A stretch of 64,000 bases of DNA from Cryptomeria japonica. Lineage: Eukaryota; Streptophyta; Pinopsida; Cupressales; Cupressaceae. A program made the translations under genes and the position numbers. Under the pieces are notes generated by a model. It was not told where the DNA came from and searched no databases. It saw only the letters and a program-made list of their open reading frames with translations. Location: NCBI RefSeq assembly GCF_030272615.1, contig NC_081408.1, positions 309,454,450-309,518,449 on the forward strand. The letters run 5' to 3'. Shown one piece after another: positions 11,062-23,180 of this stretch (within the stretch, counting starts at the first letter, position 1; each line of letters starts with the position of its first letter).

Positions 11062-12687
11062 TGGTGCAGGAGCACCTAGGACTTAGGCTAGTAGTGATTT
11101 CTTGATTTTGGCTTGTACTAACCCTAGCCAAGTTAGTTAGTGAATAAGGACTCTAGGAGGGTCCAAGAGTTAGTGTTTAGAGTCAATGTAGGCCTAGGTT
11201 GAGTTCATTCTTCTTAGGTTTGCATTTTGTTCTAAATAGTGGTTTGAGTAGGTAGTTGACCTTCTTGATGGTCAAAAGTGTCAAAAATTGGTATAAGCAT
11301 TAGGGAGGGTTAATTTAGTCTTAGAAATTTCTTAAAATTAATGTGTGATGACTTAGAATAGGCCTCATAAGTTGAGAAGGCCAAAAAGTGAAAGAGTGCA
11401 AAGTTGCAAAAAGTTGTCATGACAACTTTTGTCCTAATTTGATTAGCGATGGAGTTAGGTATTTTACAATGCCATAGAAAGACTCCACACATGGGAAATG
11501 CTATAATGACCCTCTCTATAATAGTTACCAAGGTTGGAGACTTGGTTTTGTAAGTTCAACAATCTAAAACTACTCATTTTCAGACTAGTTGGCAGCATTT
11601 TGGCTTGTTTTGTTCATTTTTATAAATGCAAATAGATTGAATCCATTTATCCAGCAATGGATTGAGTTTATTTGGTGTGTTACAGATTTTTTATTTCTAT
11701 TTCAATCTTTGTAGATAGTTTACATTAGTGTTTTCTTGTTTTGGTTTGCACACAACCTGTTTTGGCTTGTATATAGCAGTTTTATGTAAAATGGTTGCCC
11801 CATGAATTCCACATGTGCTACCATCATAGATTGTTGGGAAATGAAGGGAAACCACTTGTAAAATGTATATATCTAGGGACAAGTGATGGAGATTATTTTC
11901 AATAAGACTGTCACCTTGTTCTAGGCGAGTCCAGGAGCAACCCGGCTAGAGGAAACAGGGTGAAATTGAAGTGCAAAGTGCAGGGGTGAATGCTAAACCA
12001 CCATCTAAGATTTTGGAGGGGTCCATGAAGTTGGGACAAAGTTTCCAATGCAAGGAGAATCCTTGAAAAATTAATTTGATCCGCAAACACCAACTTGACT
12101 AGTCATTGTCAGCTAGAAGGCCTAGAAACCCTTCAAAACCCTCATTTTGGGGTTAGCATATTGTACGGCGGAGTAAGGAGCCAAAACCACAAAAATCACT
12201 TGAGGTTATCTATATCTTTGAAGATAATCCAAACTTTCTAGGGGGTCAAATTGGACCGTTTTCCTCCAAGCCCTAGAAAACCAGATTTTGGAGGCCTAAT
12301 AGGGCTAATTCCTTGTAGCCCTTTTCTAGGCAAAATGGTGAAATCGGTAAGAAGGGAGAAGATTGGAAACCTCAAATGGACCCAAAAGGAATTAAAAACA
12401 TGTTAGTAGAAACCTCCAAACCTCTACATCAACTCTCAATAGTAGGAGGTCAATTTGACAAGTTGAAGCCAAGAAAGCCATAATTGAGCACATGGGAAGC
12501 ATTGCAACTTGGTAGGGTTCCTAGCTAAAACACTTGAAGTAAACACCTTGGAATGGTTAATAAGAAAGCCCTAGAAGAGATTGAGAAGGAATTGGAGGTA
12601 TAGAATGTAATTAGGCTTGAAGAGTTGGTGGAATTGAGAAACACCAACTAGGTGAAGTGTTGAGCAAATTAGGTGAACCCCCTACCA
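11062..12687 (+). repeat. 5' LTR of the chromovirus
   Basis: 1626 bp, starting TGGTGCAGG and ending CCCTACCA, paired with 17396-19011. Minus-strand open frames here recur in the other LTR and are shadows. A paired segment near 11750 and 18070 ('ggtttgcacacarcctgttttggcttgtatatagcag') contains a TATATA motif that could belong to the LTR promoter. Confidence 0.92.
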
Positions 12688-12690
12688 AAT

Positions 12691-12702
12691 TGGTATCAGA
12701 GC
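12691..12702 (+). promoter_or_regulatory. Primer-binding site (tRNA-iMet) of the chromovirus
   Basis: TGGTATCAGAGC, three bases after the LTR end, is complementary to the 3' end of initiator tRNA-Met, the usual plant retrotransposon primer. Confidence 0.95.
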
Positions 12703-12728
12703 CTATAAGATTTGGGCTAGGTGAGTAG

Positions 12729-15700
12729 ATGTCCTCAGTGGAATCTATAGGAGATAATATCATGGTGAAAAATGTAGAGTTGGCAAAGAAAGTGGATGAT
12801 CAGGAGGAAGAAAATAGACTCCTGAAGGAGAAATTGCTTGAATTGGAGAGTAAGCTTGGTGAGATTGAAACCAAGGCAGATGAAGTGTTGGTAAAGGTTG
12901 AAGGAGTAGAAGGGAAGGGTAAAGAAGTGTTAGAGATAGACAAAGTAGTTGAACCTGGTCCCATCCTAGAACAAGAACCTTTCCTGAAGGCATTGAAGGC
13001 CTTGAGTGGTAAATCACTGGAAGGATTGCCATTGTTCACTGGTAAGATGGAGGAAGAAGTGGTCCTAGAATGGATAGTAGGCATGGACAACCATTTTGAA
13101 TGTGAAGGCATAACTGAAGCCTAGGGAGTCAAGGTAGCCAAGTCAAGGATGAGAGGAGTCTCTCTCACATGGTGGAATTTTTTGCAAGATGCGAGGAAGA
13201 AAATGGGTAAAGCACCCATCTCTTCTTGGAAAGGGATGTTAGTCAAAATCAAAGAAGTCTATCTCCTTGATGACTATGAAGTGCAAATTTATAGGAAGAG
13301 GCAAAACTTAAGAGAAAAAGACCTTGATGTCAATAGCTATATGGAGGAGTTTCACAAACTCAGCCTTAGATCTCATGTGGTGGAAGAAGAGAGTCTCAAG
13401 GTTGTTAGGTACCTAAATGGTCTACGGTGGAACATCCAAGAAGAAATCAATCTAATGAACCCAAAAATAGTCCATCAAACCTATCAACTTGCCCTTAAGG
13501 TGGAAGAAAAACTGAAAAGAAGACATGACTCAAGTTGCAGTAGGGGTAGGGGTAGAGGAAAAGACAATAGAGGCCACAGGGGAGGCTTTGGAGGAAGAAG
13601 TTTTGAACAAAGAACACAAGGAGAGTCTAAACTCATTGAGCAACAAGAGAGTGGCACTAGTAAAGGAGGATTCAATAGAGAAAGGGGGTCCAATAGTGGT
13701 TTCAGAGGAAGATCTAGTGGCCAAGGTAGAGGTTCCTCATATTTTGCAACATTGAAGTTTTACCATTGCAACCAACTTGGTCATCCAGCATATAGGTGTC
13801 CAGAGAAGGGAACATCATCACATGGTAGTGAAAGAAGAGTGAACTATCTTCAAGAAGAGTCTTCAAGCAACAAGACTTTAGAGGTTTCCTTAGAGTCAAA
13901 GGTAGGTGACAACTTGATGATAAGGAGAACAATGATCAAAGAACCCGTTAGAGAAGAGCCAAGCCAAAGAAGGTCCTTATTTAGGATCAAATGCAAGATT
14001 ATGGACAAAGTTTGCAAAGTGATCATTGATTCAGGCTCAACAGACAACATTGTGTCAGAAGAGGCAGTGAGTAAGCTCAAATTGCAAAGGATACCTCATA
14101 ACAACCCTTATAGAGTCACTTGGTTGAACAAAGGCCAACATGTCCTAGTCAATGAGAAAGCATGGGTGGATTTTACCATTGGGAGGTATAAGGACAAGGT
14201 GTTATGTGATGTACTACCCATGGATGCATGCCATCTTCTACTAGGAAGACCATGTAAATTTGATAGACAAGTTATTCATGATGGAGCCAAGAATGCATAC
14301 TCATTCAAGAAAGATGGAGTCACATACAAGATTCAGTTTATCCTTGAGGAAGGTGAAAAGAGGGCAGTAGGTCCTAATGTTCTTTTGGTAAGTGAAAAAA
14401 AATTCTTGAAGACACTTGAGGAAGGTGAAGGTATAGGGTTTGCACTAATAATGAAGCCTAAAGAGGAAAATAAGAAAGAGTAGCCACATTTGCCAATAGA
14501 GGTGCAAGATTTGTTAAAGAAATTCAAAGGCATAGTAAGTGATGGACAACCAGCCACATTACCTCCTAAAAGAACCATAAGCCATCAAATAGACTTCATT
14601 CCCGGATCATCCTTACCTAACAAGGAAGCTTATAAAATGACTCCCCAACAAAATGTTGAGATTGCCAAGCAAATCCAAGAGCTCTTAGACCAGGGCCTAA
14701 TTAGGAAAAGCATTAGCCCTTGTGATGTCCCTATCGTGTTAGCCCCAAAGAAAGGTGGTACTTGGAGATTGGGTACTAATTCTAGAGATATAAATAGGAT
14801 CACCATTAGATATAGGTTCCCAATTCCTTTAATAGAAGACCTAATGGAATTTTTAGGGGAAGCCAAGTACTTTACCAAGACTGACCTTAAAAGTGGATAT
14901 CACCAAATTAGGATTAAGGAGGGTGATGAATAGAAAAATTCCTTTAAGAAAATAGAGGGTCTCTATGAGTGGCTTGTAATGCCATTTGGATTATCCAATG
15001 CTCTAATCACCTTCATGAGACTCATGAATGAGGTGATGAAGGACTTCATAGGTAAATTTGTGGTGGTATACCTAGATGATATTCTCATTTTCAGTAAGGA
15101 CAGGGTAGATCATATTAGTCATTTGCAAGATGTATTACAAAGATTGTATGATGAAAAGCTAACCATGAACTTGGACAAGTGTGAATTTGTTAAGCAGGAG
15201 TTGGTTTACCTTAGATTTGTGTTTTCTCAAGGAAACCTCAAGATGGATCCCAGCAAGGTTGAAGCCATAGTAAATTGGCCTACTCCGAAGTTAGCAATAG
15301 AGGTAAGAAGCTTCCATGGACTAGCTCAGTACTACAGGAAGTTCATTAGGAAATTCAGTGCAATATGTGCACCAATGTTAGACACCATTAAAGGTAGAAT
15401 GAAGGCAAATTTTCAGTTGGGTGAAGAAGCAAACAAAGGTTTTGAAACCTTGAAGGAGAAGATAGCTACTCAACTGGTGCTAGTGTTGCCTAGTTTTGAG
15501 AAACTTTTCATAGTAGAATGTGATGCAAGCAATGTTGTAGTAGGTGTTGTCCTAAGCCAAGAGGAAAGACCATTAGACTTCCATAGTGAGAAGCTAAGTG
15601 ATGCCAAGAGGAAATACTCATCTTATGATCTTGAGTTATATGCTTTAGTGCAGGCTTTGAGGAAATGGAGACACTATCTCCTCCCTAAAGAATTTGTAGT

Positions 15701-17365
15701 CTATATGGACAACCAAGCATTGAGTTTCCTAAACTCACAAGAAAAACTCAGTCATAAACACGTGAAATGGGTGGAGTACATGAAGGCTTACACATTCACA
15801 ATCAAGCACAAGAAAGGGTAGTTAAACCGGGTTGTTGATGCATTAAGCAAGAGACTTTTGATAGTTCAAGAAATCCAATTGAGAAGCATAGGTGTTGATA
15901 GTTTTAAAGGCTTGTACCCAGAGGATGAAGACTTCTCAAATGCCTACAAGGTGTGTAAGGAGTATCAAAATCACTTCCATAGTGAGTATTATGATTTTAC
16001 TTTGCAAAATGGACTATTGTTTAAAGGTGGGCAGCTTTGTGTGCCTAGAGGCTCAATGAGATAAAATCTCATACAAGAGAAGCATAATGGCAACCTTAGT
16101 GGACATTTTGGGGTCAATAAGACTCAAGAGTTGGTTCAGATGTATTACTATTGGCCAAGGCTGAATCAAGATGTGAAAAAGTATGTGGAGACTTGCATAG
16201 TTTGCCAAAAGGCCAAAGGTACTTCTACAAATGCCGGTTTATACCAACCTCTTCCCATACCAAGTAGACCTTGGGAATGTATTAGTATGGACTTTGTAGT
16301 AGGTTTACCATGGAAAAAGTAGGGATATGACAACATTTATGTCATTATGGATAGATTTAGCAAAATGGCTCACTTTGTGCCTTGCAAGACTACTCATGAT
16401 GCATGCCAAATAGCTCATTTGTTCTTCAAAGAGGTAGTGAGGATACATGGTTTACCCATGAATATTATTTCAGATAGGGACTCAAAGTTCATGAGTCATT
16501 TTTGGAAGACACTTTGGCAAAAGCTTGGCACCAGCCTCTCTTTTGGATCAGCCTACCATCCTGAAATAGATGGGTAGACTGAAGTGGTGAATAGAAGCTT
16601 GGGAAAATTATTAAGGTGCCTTACTAAGGAATATGGTCAGACATGAGATCAAGTACTCTCACAAGCTGAATATGTATATAATGACACCATGAATATGACT
16701 TTCGGCAAGAGCCCTTTTGAAGTGGTCTATGGTGTGCACCCAAGAGGTATTTTGGAGTTGAGAGACTTAGGAAGTGCACTAGCAAGAAGTGGATATGCAG
16801 AAGACTTTTCTCAATCAATGAAGGAGGTCCATGAATCAGTCAAGCAAGTATTGATAGAAAACAAAAGCAAACTCAAACACAAAGTTGATGAAAGAAGGAA
16901 GAACCTACAATTTCAAGTGGGAGATCTTTTCATGGTGCACCTAATAAAGAAAGGCTATAGAAATGAGTGCCTAACAAGTTTCAAATGAGAAGGATAGGTT
17001 CATGTGCCATTCTAGCCAAGCATGGAGAAAATGCATACAAGGTGGATCTACCTAGTGACATAGGATTGTCATCGGTTTTCAACATAGAAGACTTAGTTTC
17101 CTACGAGGGACCAATTCAAGGTTTAGATTGCAGTCACTCAGAGGTATCAGATCATGTGAACAACCTTTAGTTACCAGCCAAACCAAATCCAAAGGCCGAG
17201 AAGGTCTTGAGTTCAAGGATCGCCAAGAAGACAAGGCATCAAACCTATTGGGAGCACCTAATCAAATGGTAGGGTATGGATGATGCTAAAGCTACATGGG
17301 CTCTTGAGACAGAGTTTAAGAAGCTAGGAATTGATCAGAATTTGATTCCCAAGGAGGTGACATGA
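12729..17365 (+). pseudogene. Chromovirus gag-pol polyprotein (broken)
   Basis: The frame opens at ATG 12729. An N-terminal coiled coil (ELAKKVDDQEEENRLLKEKL) leads to a gag domain (GLPLFTG...TWWNFL) and an Arg/Gly-rich tract. The zinc knuckle at 13758-13799 has its first Cys replaced by Phe (F-YH-C...H....C). The protease IIDSGSTDNIV is at about 14022-14055. The reverse transcriptase has DLKSGYHQIRI and the intact catalytic YLDD at 15069-15080. RNase H shows ECDAS and [12 protein letters not shown]. The integrase has an HHCC finger (HNGNLSGHFG...CIVCQKAK) and D, D, E positions in [17 protein letters not shown] and the YHPEIDG region. A chromodomain-like C terminus (about 17200-17365) includes WEHLIKW. 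Stops: 13122 TAG, 14481 TAG, 14931 TAG, 15819 TAG, 16062 TAA, 16320 TAG, 16575 TAG, 16644 TGA, plus a frameshift near 16980. Confidence 0.93.
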
Positions 17366-17395
17366 TTTTCTTTTATTTGGGAGAATGGTGCAGGA

Positions 17396-19011
17396 GCACC
17401 TAGGACTTAGGCTGGTAGTGATTTCTCAATTTTGGCTTGTACTGACCCTAGCAAAGTCAGTTAGTGAATAAGGACTCTAGGAGGGTCCAAGAGTTATTTT
17501 TTAGAGTCAATGTAGGCCTAGGTTGAGTTCATTCTTCTTAGGTTTGTATTTTGTGCTAAATAGTGGTTTGAGTAGGTAGTTGACCTTCTTGATGGTCAAA
17601 AGTGTCAAAACTTGGTATATGCATTAGAAAGGGTTAATTTAGTCTTAGACATGTTTTAAAAGTCATGTGTGATGACTTAGAATAGGCCTCATAAGTTGAG
17701 AAGGCCAAAAAGTGAAAAAGTGCAAAGTTGCAAAAAGTTGTCATGACAACTTTTGTCCTAATTTGATTAGCGATGGAGTTAGGTATTTTCCAACACCCTA
17801 GAAAGACTCCAAAAATGGGAAATTCTATAAGAGCCCTCTCTTTCATAGTTACCAAGGTTGGAGACTTGGTTTTGCAAGTTCAACAATCTGAAACTACTCA
17901 TTTTTAGACTAGTTGGCAGCATTTTGGCTTGTTTTGTTCATTTTTGTAAATGCAAATGGATTGAATCCATTAATCCAGCAATGGATTGAGTTTATTTGGT
18001 GTGTTGAAGATTTTTTAGTTCCAATTTAAGCTTTGTAGATAGTTTACATTAGTGTTTTCTTGTTTTGGTTTGCACACAGCCTGTTTTGGCTTGTATATAG
18101 CAGTTTTATGTAAAATGGTTGCCCTATGAATTCCACATGTGCTACTATCACGGCTTCTTGGTACATGAAGGGAAAACACTTGTACAGTGTACATATGTAG
18201 GGACAAGTGCTGGAGATGATTTTCAATAAGACTGTCAACTTGTTCTAGGCGAGTCCAAGAGCAACCTGGCTAAAGGAAACAGGGTGAAATTGAAGTGCAA
18301 AGTGTAGGGGTGAATGCCAAACCACCATCTAAGATTTTGGAGGGGTCCATTAAGTTGGAACAGAGTTTCCAATGCAAGTATAAGCCTTGAAAAAATCATT
18401 TGATGCCCAAACATCAACTTGACCAGTCACTGTCGGCTAGAAGGCCTAGAAACCCTTCAAACCCCTCATTTAGGGGTTAGCATATTGTACGGTGAAGTAA
18501 GGAGCCAAAACCACAAAAATAAATTGAGGTTAGGTGTATCTTTGAATAAAATCCAAACTTTCTAGGGGGTCTTTTGGACTGTTTTCCTCCAAGCCCTCGA
18601 AAACCAGATTTTGGAGGCTTAATAGGGCTAATTCCTTGTAGCCCTTTTCTAAGAAAAACGGTGAAATCAGTAAGGAGAGAGAAGATTGCAAACCTAAAAT
18701 GGACCCAAAAGGAATTCAAAACATGTTAGTAGCCACCTCCACACCTCTGCATCAACTCACAATAGTAGGAGGTCAATTTGAAAAGTTGAAGCCAAGAAAG
18801 CCATAATTGAGCACATGGGAAGCATTGTAACTTGGTAGAGTTCCTAGCTAAAACACTTGAAGAAAACACCTTGGAATGGTTAAGAAGAAAGCTCTAGAAG
18901 AGATTGGGAGGGTCTTGGAGTTCTAGAATGCAATTAGGCCTGAAGAGTTAGTGGAATTGAGCAACACCAACTAGGTGAAGTGTTGAGCAAAACTAGGTGA
19001 ACCCCCTATCA
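17396..19011 (+). repeat. 3' LTR of the chromovirus
   Basis: 1616 bp, TGGTGCAGG...CCCTATCA, paired with 11062-12687. The segment just before it ('catgattttcttttatttgggagaa') is a poor polypurine tract, so the PPT has decayed or is atypical. Directly followed by GTGTC, the second copy of the target duplication. Confidence 0.92.
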
Positions 19012-19016
19012 GTGTC

Positions 19017-19596
19017 TGGTGTATGCAAAAATCTATGTGAATGTTAAACAATCTGCTAATTGCCAAAGGAGATTGACATCTTCTCTAAACTAGGCAAATG
19101 GGTTCAGAAAGTTGAGTATGAATATATTCCCTTTGTTTGCTTTCATTGTAAAAAAGTTGGTCATTGGGCTAAGGAACTCCCTTCTAAGCCTATGCCTAAG
19201 ATGTCCTGGAAGAAGAAAGATGAGACGAAGGGGGTGGATTTGGTGGAGACCATGTCCTTAGATCCCACCCCATGTTTGGATGGAGTGAATAATATCTTGT
19301 TTGTTCAGGATGGTCCATATCCAAATCTTTTAAACCTAGATCCCTTGAATGAGGGAGGGGATGCAGGGGGAAGTTTGAAGCCTGGGGAGATTTCTAATGG
19401 GGATGAGTCTATGATGGAGGTTCATAAGGTTATGGATCCTTCCATCCAAATTTTTGTTGGAGTTGGGAATTTATCGGATTCAAACATTACTGATGATGTG
19501 ACCCAGGATGATGATAATCCAAATCCGTTTATTGAGGTTAAAGATAAGCACAGAAAAAAGGTACTCCCCAAATGGTCTTTTAACATCGGTTTCTAG
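19017..19596 (+). pseudogene. LINE ORF1, second part with CCHC knuckle
   Basis: This continues ORF1 after the chromovirus. Shortly into it comes PKEIDIFSKLGKWVQKVEYEYIPFVCFHCKKVGHWAKEL. The CCHC knuckle (C-x2-C-x4-H-x4-C) has lost its final Cys (WAKEL where WAKEC is usual). The rest is acidic and Pro/Asp-rich, ending at TAG 19594-19596. The same GTGTCTGGTG string occurs on both sides of the gypsy because of the target duplication. Confidence 0.78.
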
Positions 19597-19763
19597 TGGT
19601 GTTAAGACTAGAAACAGATAAAAGGTAGATTGTGGATCTGATTTGAGAGTAGTGGGGAGGCCTTCCAATGAAATTGGTAGAGACAAGCATAGTCAAGCTT
19701 CTATTGCTGATGGAGTCCACTGAACACTACAAGACATGGGGATTGGTTCCCCCATCTAGTCAA

Positions 19764-21004
19764 ATGAAAGTGATTTCTTGGAATGTTAGGGGATTGAATC
19801 ATCCCCACAAACATGATCTTCTATCCAACCTAGTTAGAGATCACAAGCCGGATATATTTCTTGTTCAAGAAACCAAAATGCCTGGTTGTAGAGTGGAAAA
19901 GATCAAATTGGTGGTTTTCAAAGAGCGTGGAACTCATTGTCTTGATGTTGATGGGGCTTCTAGTGGTATTTCCACTTTGTGGAATCCTAAACATCTTTTG
20001 GGTAAGATGGTCTTTAACTCTCCTAATCACATTGCCACTAGATTTACTAGTCTCTATGATAGATTGTCTTGGATCATTTCTATTATCTATGCCCCAAATG
20101 GGAAAAATGTTAGAAAATTGCTCTAGTCCTCTATTATTAATGCTAGAATTGCTTTCCCAAATGAGAAATGGATTCTATTGGGGGATTTCAATACCCCATT
20201 ATCTAGTATGGAAAATGTTGGTGGGATGCATGTTTCAGATGAAAGTAGGTAGGACTTGGTGGATATGATTAATTCTCTGGATTTGTTAGACCTTGATCTC
20301 CTTGGGGCTAAATTCACTTGGTCCAATAGAAGAAGTGGGGGGGACCTCATCCAAGTTAGACTGGACAAAGGTATTATTTCCCCTGAGTGGATTTGTAATG
20401 CTTCTTGTAGATTAAATGTGTTATCTAGAATTGGGTCTAATCATTTCCTGATTTGTCTGAGTATATCCCCTTTGACCGGGAGGAAGGCCATCGCCTTCAG
20501 GTTTGAGAAGATGTGGCTTTTAGCTCTAGATATTCATGACAATATTTCTAAATGGTAGAATGTTGACATTTAGGGAACTGCGATGTTTAGAGTGGCTAAC
20601 AAACTAGCCAATGTTAAGTCCAATATCCAACTTTGGAATAAAGTTTCCTTCGGTGATATTTTTCAAATAAAAGAGAAGCTCAAGAAAGATTTGGATTATT
20701 TCCAATCTCAGATTCAAGATGTGGGTTATGATCATGTGGTTATGGATAAAGAATTTGAGTTACTTACCAAGATTCATGATATCATCTTAAAGGAGGAGGA
20801 ATTTTGGAAGCGGAGGTCCAGAGCTTTATGGCCCAAATCTGGTGACAGAAACACAAAGTTTTTTCATATGACGACCCTCAAACATAGGGCTTCAAACAGA
20901 ATCAATAAAATTTTGGTGGATCATTGCTGGATTGATAAGTAGGAAGAGTTGAACTAGGAAGCCATTAGATATTTTTCTACTCTTCTTATGGATGATGGCC
21001 CTCT
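19764..21004 (+). pseudogene. LINE ORF2, first part: AP-like endonuclease
   Basis: From ATG 19764 (an in-frame ATG at 19668 is an alternative) the protein starts MKVISWNVRGLNHPHK, the standard plant LINE endonuclease opening. It contains FLVQETKM (catalytic Glu), then ILLGDFNTP and LDLLGAKFTWSN. The usual SDH motif reads SNHF, a lost catalytic Asp. The linker RRSRALWPKSGDRNTKFFH..... is typical of the region before the reverse transcriptase. TAG stops at 20124, 20250, 20556, 20571, 20940 and 20955 fall where Gln or Trp is usual. The frame is cut by the CACTA element at 21005 and resumes at 48183 in phase (MDDGP, then LDVNAQDEI). Confidence 0.88.
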
Positions 21005-21032
21005 CACTAATACATTTGGTCTATAATTCCGA
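21005..21032 (+). repeat. Left terminal inverted repeat of the CACTA element
   Basis: Starts CACTA, preceded by TSD TCT. Matches the reverse complement of 48152-48179 at 20 of 28 positions, including CACTA, TACATT and TTCCGA. Confidence 0.85.
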
Positions 21033-21810
21033 TGGAGGTTTCTGACAGAGAAGGTATATTGTGACCAAATTTGATTTTTTTTTTTTTAAATGCACGAATT
21101 TGTCGAAATTTTGAAGATAATTTCACATTTTGTTTTGATAGAGAAGACATTAGCAAGTAAATTTGTTTATTTTTTCAAAAAAGTGCCCACGTTCATCGCA
21201 ATTGCGACGACAACGGGGATTATACTTTAAAAAAAAGAAGAAGAGGGCAAGTCATTTGTGACATTTGCAATCCCACGCAGGCTTCCGCATCAAGCTCAAC
21301 CTTTGGCAAGATCGAATCCCTCACTCACCATTCGAGGTAGAATCTTCACCTTCATTTCGAATTTGCATAATATGAGGAATTTGTGAATCTTCACCTTCAT
21401 TCACTGAATCTTCGAATTTGCATAGTATTTGCATGAGGAATTTTGGATTTTCATAATATTTGCATAATTTATGGAATTGCTTCGGTAGAATCTTCACCAT
21501 TCAAGGTAGTTGAATCTTCACCTTCATTCATTGATTTGCATATATGAGGAATTGCTTGCGTCCCATCCATTGCTTGAGCTATCCACTGCATTTCACAACT
21601 ACCCATGCTTTGTCATTCCTAGGTCATCAGAAATCTTTTAATGTTGCCCCCATGCCTTGGTTGTCGATTTTTAGTCTTCCCCTTTCGCCACCATGAATTC
21701 TATATACCCCGGAGGTCAATCAACCTTTGTTTCTCTTTTCTCTCTCTCCCACCCTACCCCTACCATGGCACTAGGACATATACACAGTGAAGAATGAGCT
21801 TACCATTTTT

Positions 21811-21978
21811 AGGGAGGTATCTAGTAGAGGAAGCAGATATGCCTAAGTCTGAGTGCATACTATACCACAGTTATATTATGCTCTCAGACTTAGGCATATC
21901 TATGTTTCCTTGCACATTTACAAATGTGCATGAGAGTCATCTTGAACTAGTTCTAGGGAGGTATCTAGCAGAGGAAGC
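21811..21978. repeat. Palindrome cluster flanked by 24-bp direct repeats
   Basis: Perfect 18-bp inverted arms lie at 21836-21853 and 21883-21900 (GATATGCCTAAGTCTGAG and its complement), with a 29-nt loop. A second palindrome has 9-bp arms TGCACATTT/AAATGTGCA at 21911-21930 with a 2-nt loop. Both are enclosed by a 24-bp direct repeat (21811-21834 and 21955-21978, one mismatch; starts AGGGAGGTATCTAG). The transcript could fold into adjacent hairpins. Function unknown. Confidence 0.8.
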
Positions 21979-23108
21979 TTCATAACATTACAGTTTGTGT
22001 TAATATGTTCCAAACATATATGTAAATAAAAAATTGACAAATATACCTCAATTTTGAAATGCTTTAATGTTTCTAGAACGTGTTAGTGTATGCTTTCATC
22101 ATGGAAAAACATAATGTAGTTGATCATAACTGATGTAACAAAGTTGTATCTTTGAATTCCTTGTTCCTTGATTATAGATCTATGCTCAATTGATTTGAAT
22201 TGTTTGATTGAAAAATTGGTAGATGTGGGTTGGAGTTTATAGGGGTTTGAAATGAGAAATAGACTTGTATCTATATGCAGCTTGCACCTTTTCAAATTGA
22301 ACTTTTGGAAAATTCCAAATTTGGAGAGAAAATTCCTACTATTTGCAAATCCAACATTCATCTTTCAAATTGTAGGTCCAATTTCCATGAATAAGGGTTC
22401 CCAAGACCCTAGTCCTAGAAAATTGAGCCACGAGGAACATCATGAATAAGGGAATGAACCAAATTTAAGGGAAACATTTTGAAACCTAAGTACAATTAGG
22501 CATAAATAAGGCACAACCACTAAAGTGAGTCCAAACCTAGTGTATATTTATAAAGAGATACAACTTATGATGTAATATTTAGCCCCCTCTTAGCAAGAGT
22601 ATGAAATTATGCTCATGTACTCAAGATGACTACAAGTTTGGAAAGGTGGTAGCTCCCAAGACTTATGATATTGTCAATCTACAATATTGAGATAAAAGGG
22701 AAGTACAAAGTGAGTAATATGAGTAACATTGGTAACACACATGGAGCATGCAAAACACAAAGTTATGACATTTAGAACTATTAAGATTCATATATTTTCA
22801 CTAGGAACCATATCAAAAAGACAAGGCATAGATCTAGGACTAGTAATATCCTTATATAGTTACTAGGATTCGTGTCAGAGATACATAAAAGCATGATACC
22901 CAAGTTAGTAATATCCTCTAATACTTAGTCATAGATCACATTCTAACAACAAATAAGGTCATATCTTGGTAACCTAACTAGTCCATGAGTAGTAGCTCAA
23001 AATGTTATCAAAGCTAGGTTAGGTTAGGAGCCCCAAGAACTTATAATGTGTCTTGTAATGGGTGTTGTAAATAATCTACACTCAAGCCAACAATGGAATG
23101 GTAAGAAA

Positions 23109-23180
23109 GGGGGCAGTAGCTCAATGGTAGAGAAATTTATTAACAAATAGAATTCCTTAAGTTGGATTCCTAGCTATTTT
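23109..23180 (+). other. tRNA-like segment (SINE head or tRNA pseudogene)
   Basis: GGGGGCAGTAGCTCAATGGTAGAGA matches a tRNA 5' end with an A box (TAGCTCAATGGTAG, 23117-23130). A degenerate B box (GTTGGATTCC, 23161-23170) follows at the usual distance. The acceptor stem does not pair properly and no anticodon arm is convincing. It is likely a tRNA-derived SINE head or a dead tRNA. Confidence 0.45.

Larger units (their letters stand above)
11062..19011 (+). mobile_element. Complete Ty3/gypsy chromovirus inserted in LINE ORF1
   Basis: A 7950-bp element with two LTRs beginning TGGTGCAGGAGC and ending CCCTACCA or CCCTATCA. It is flanked by the 5-bp duplication GTGTC (11057-11061 and 19012-19016). 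The primer site TGGTATCAGAGC follows the left LTR. One gag-pol frame runs gag, protease, reverse transcriptase, RNase H, integrase, chromodomain. The first 130 bp of the LTRs differ at 8 sites, so it is not recent. Eight or more stops and one frameshift make it non-functional. Confidence 0.95.

Noticed and set aside
12760-13111. Minus-strand frames opposite the chromovirus gag
   Set aside because: Antisense shadows of the gag coiled-coil region.
11310-18417. Matching minus-strand small proteins near 11.3-12.1 and 17.6-18.4 kb as a duplicated gene family
   Set aside because: They are paired LTR sequences of one chromovirus.
21005-21055. Continuation of LINE ORF2 protein past 21005 (a short readable frame ..IIPMEVSDRE..)
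   Set aside because: It lies inside the CACTA terminal repeat; the TSD TCT and the in-phase resumption at 48183 show the LINE ends at 21004.
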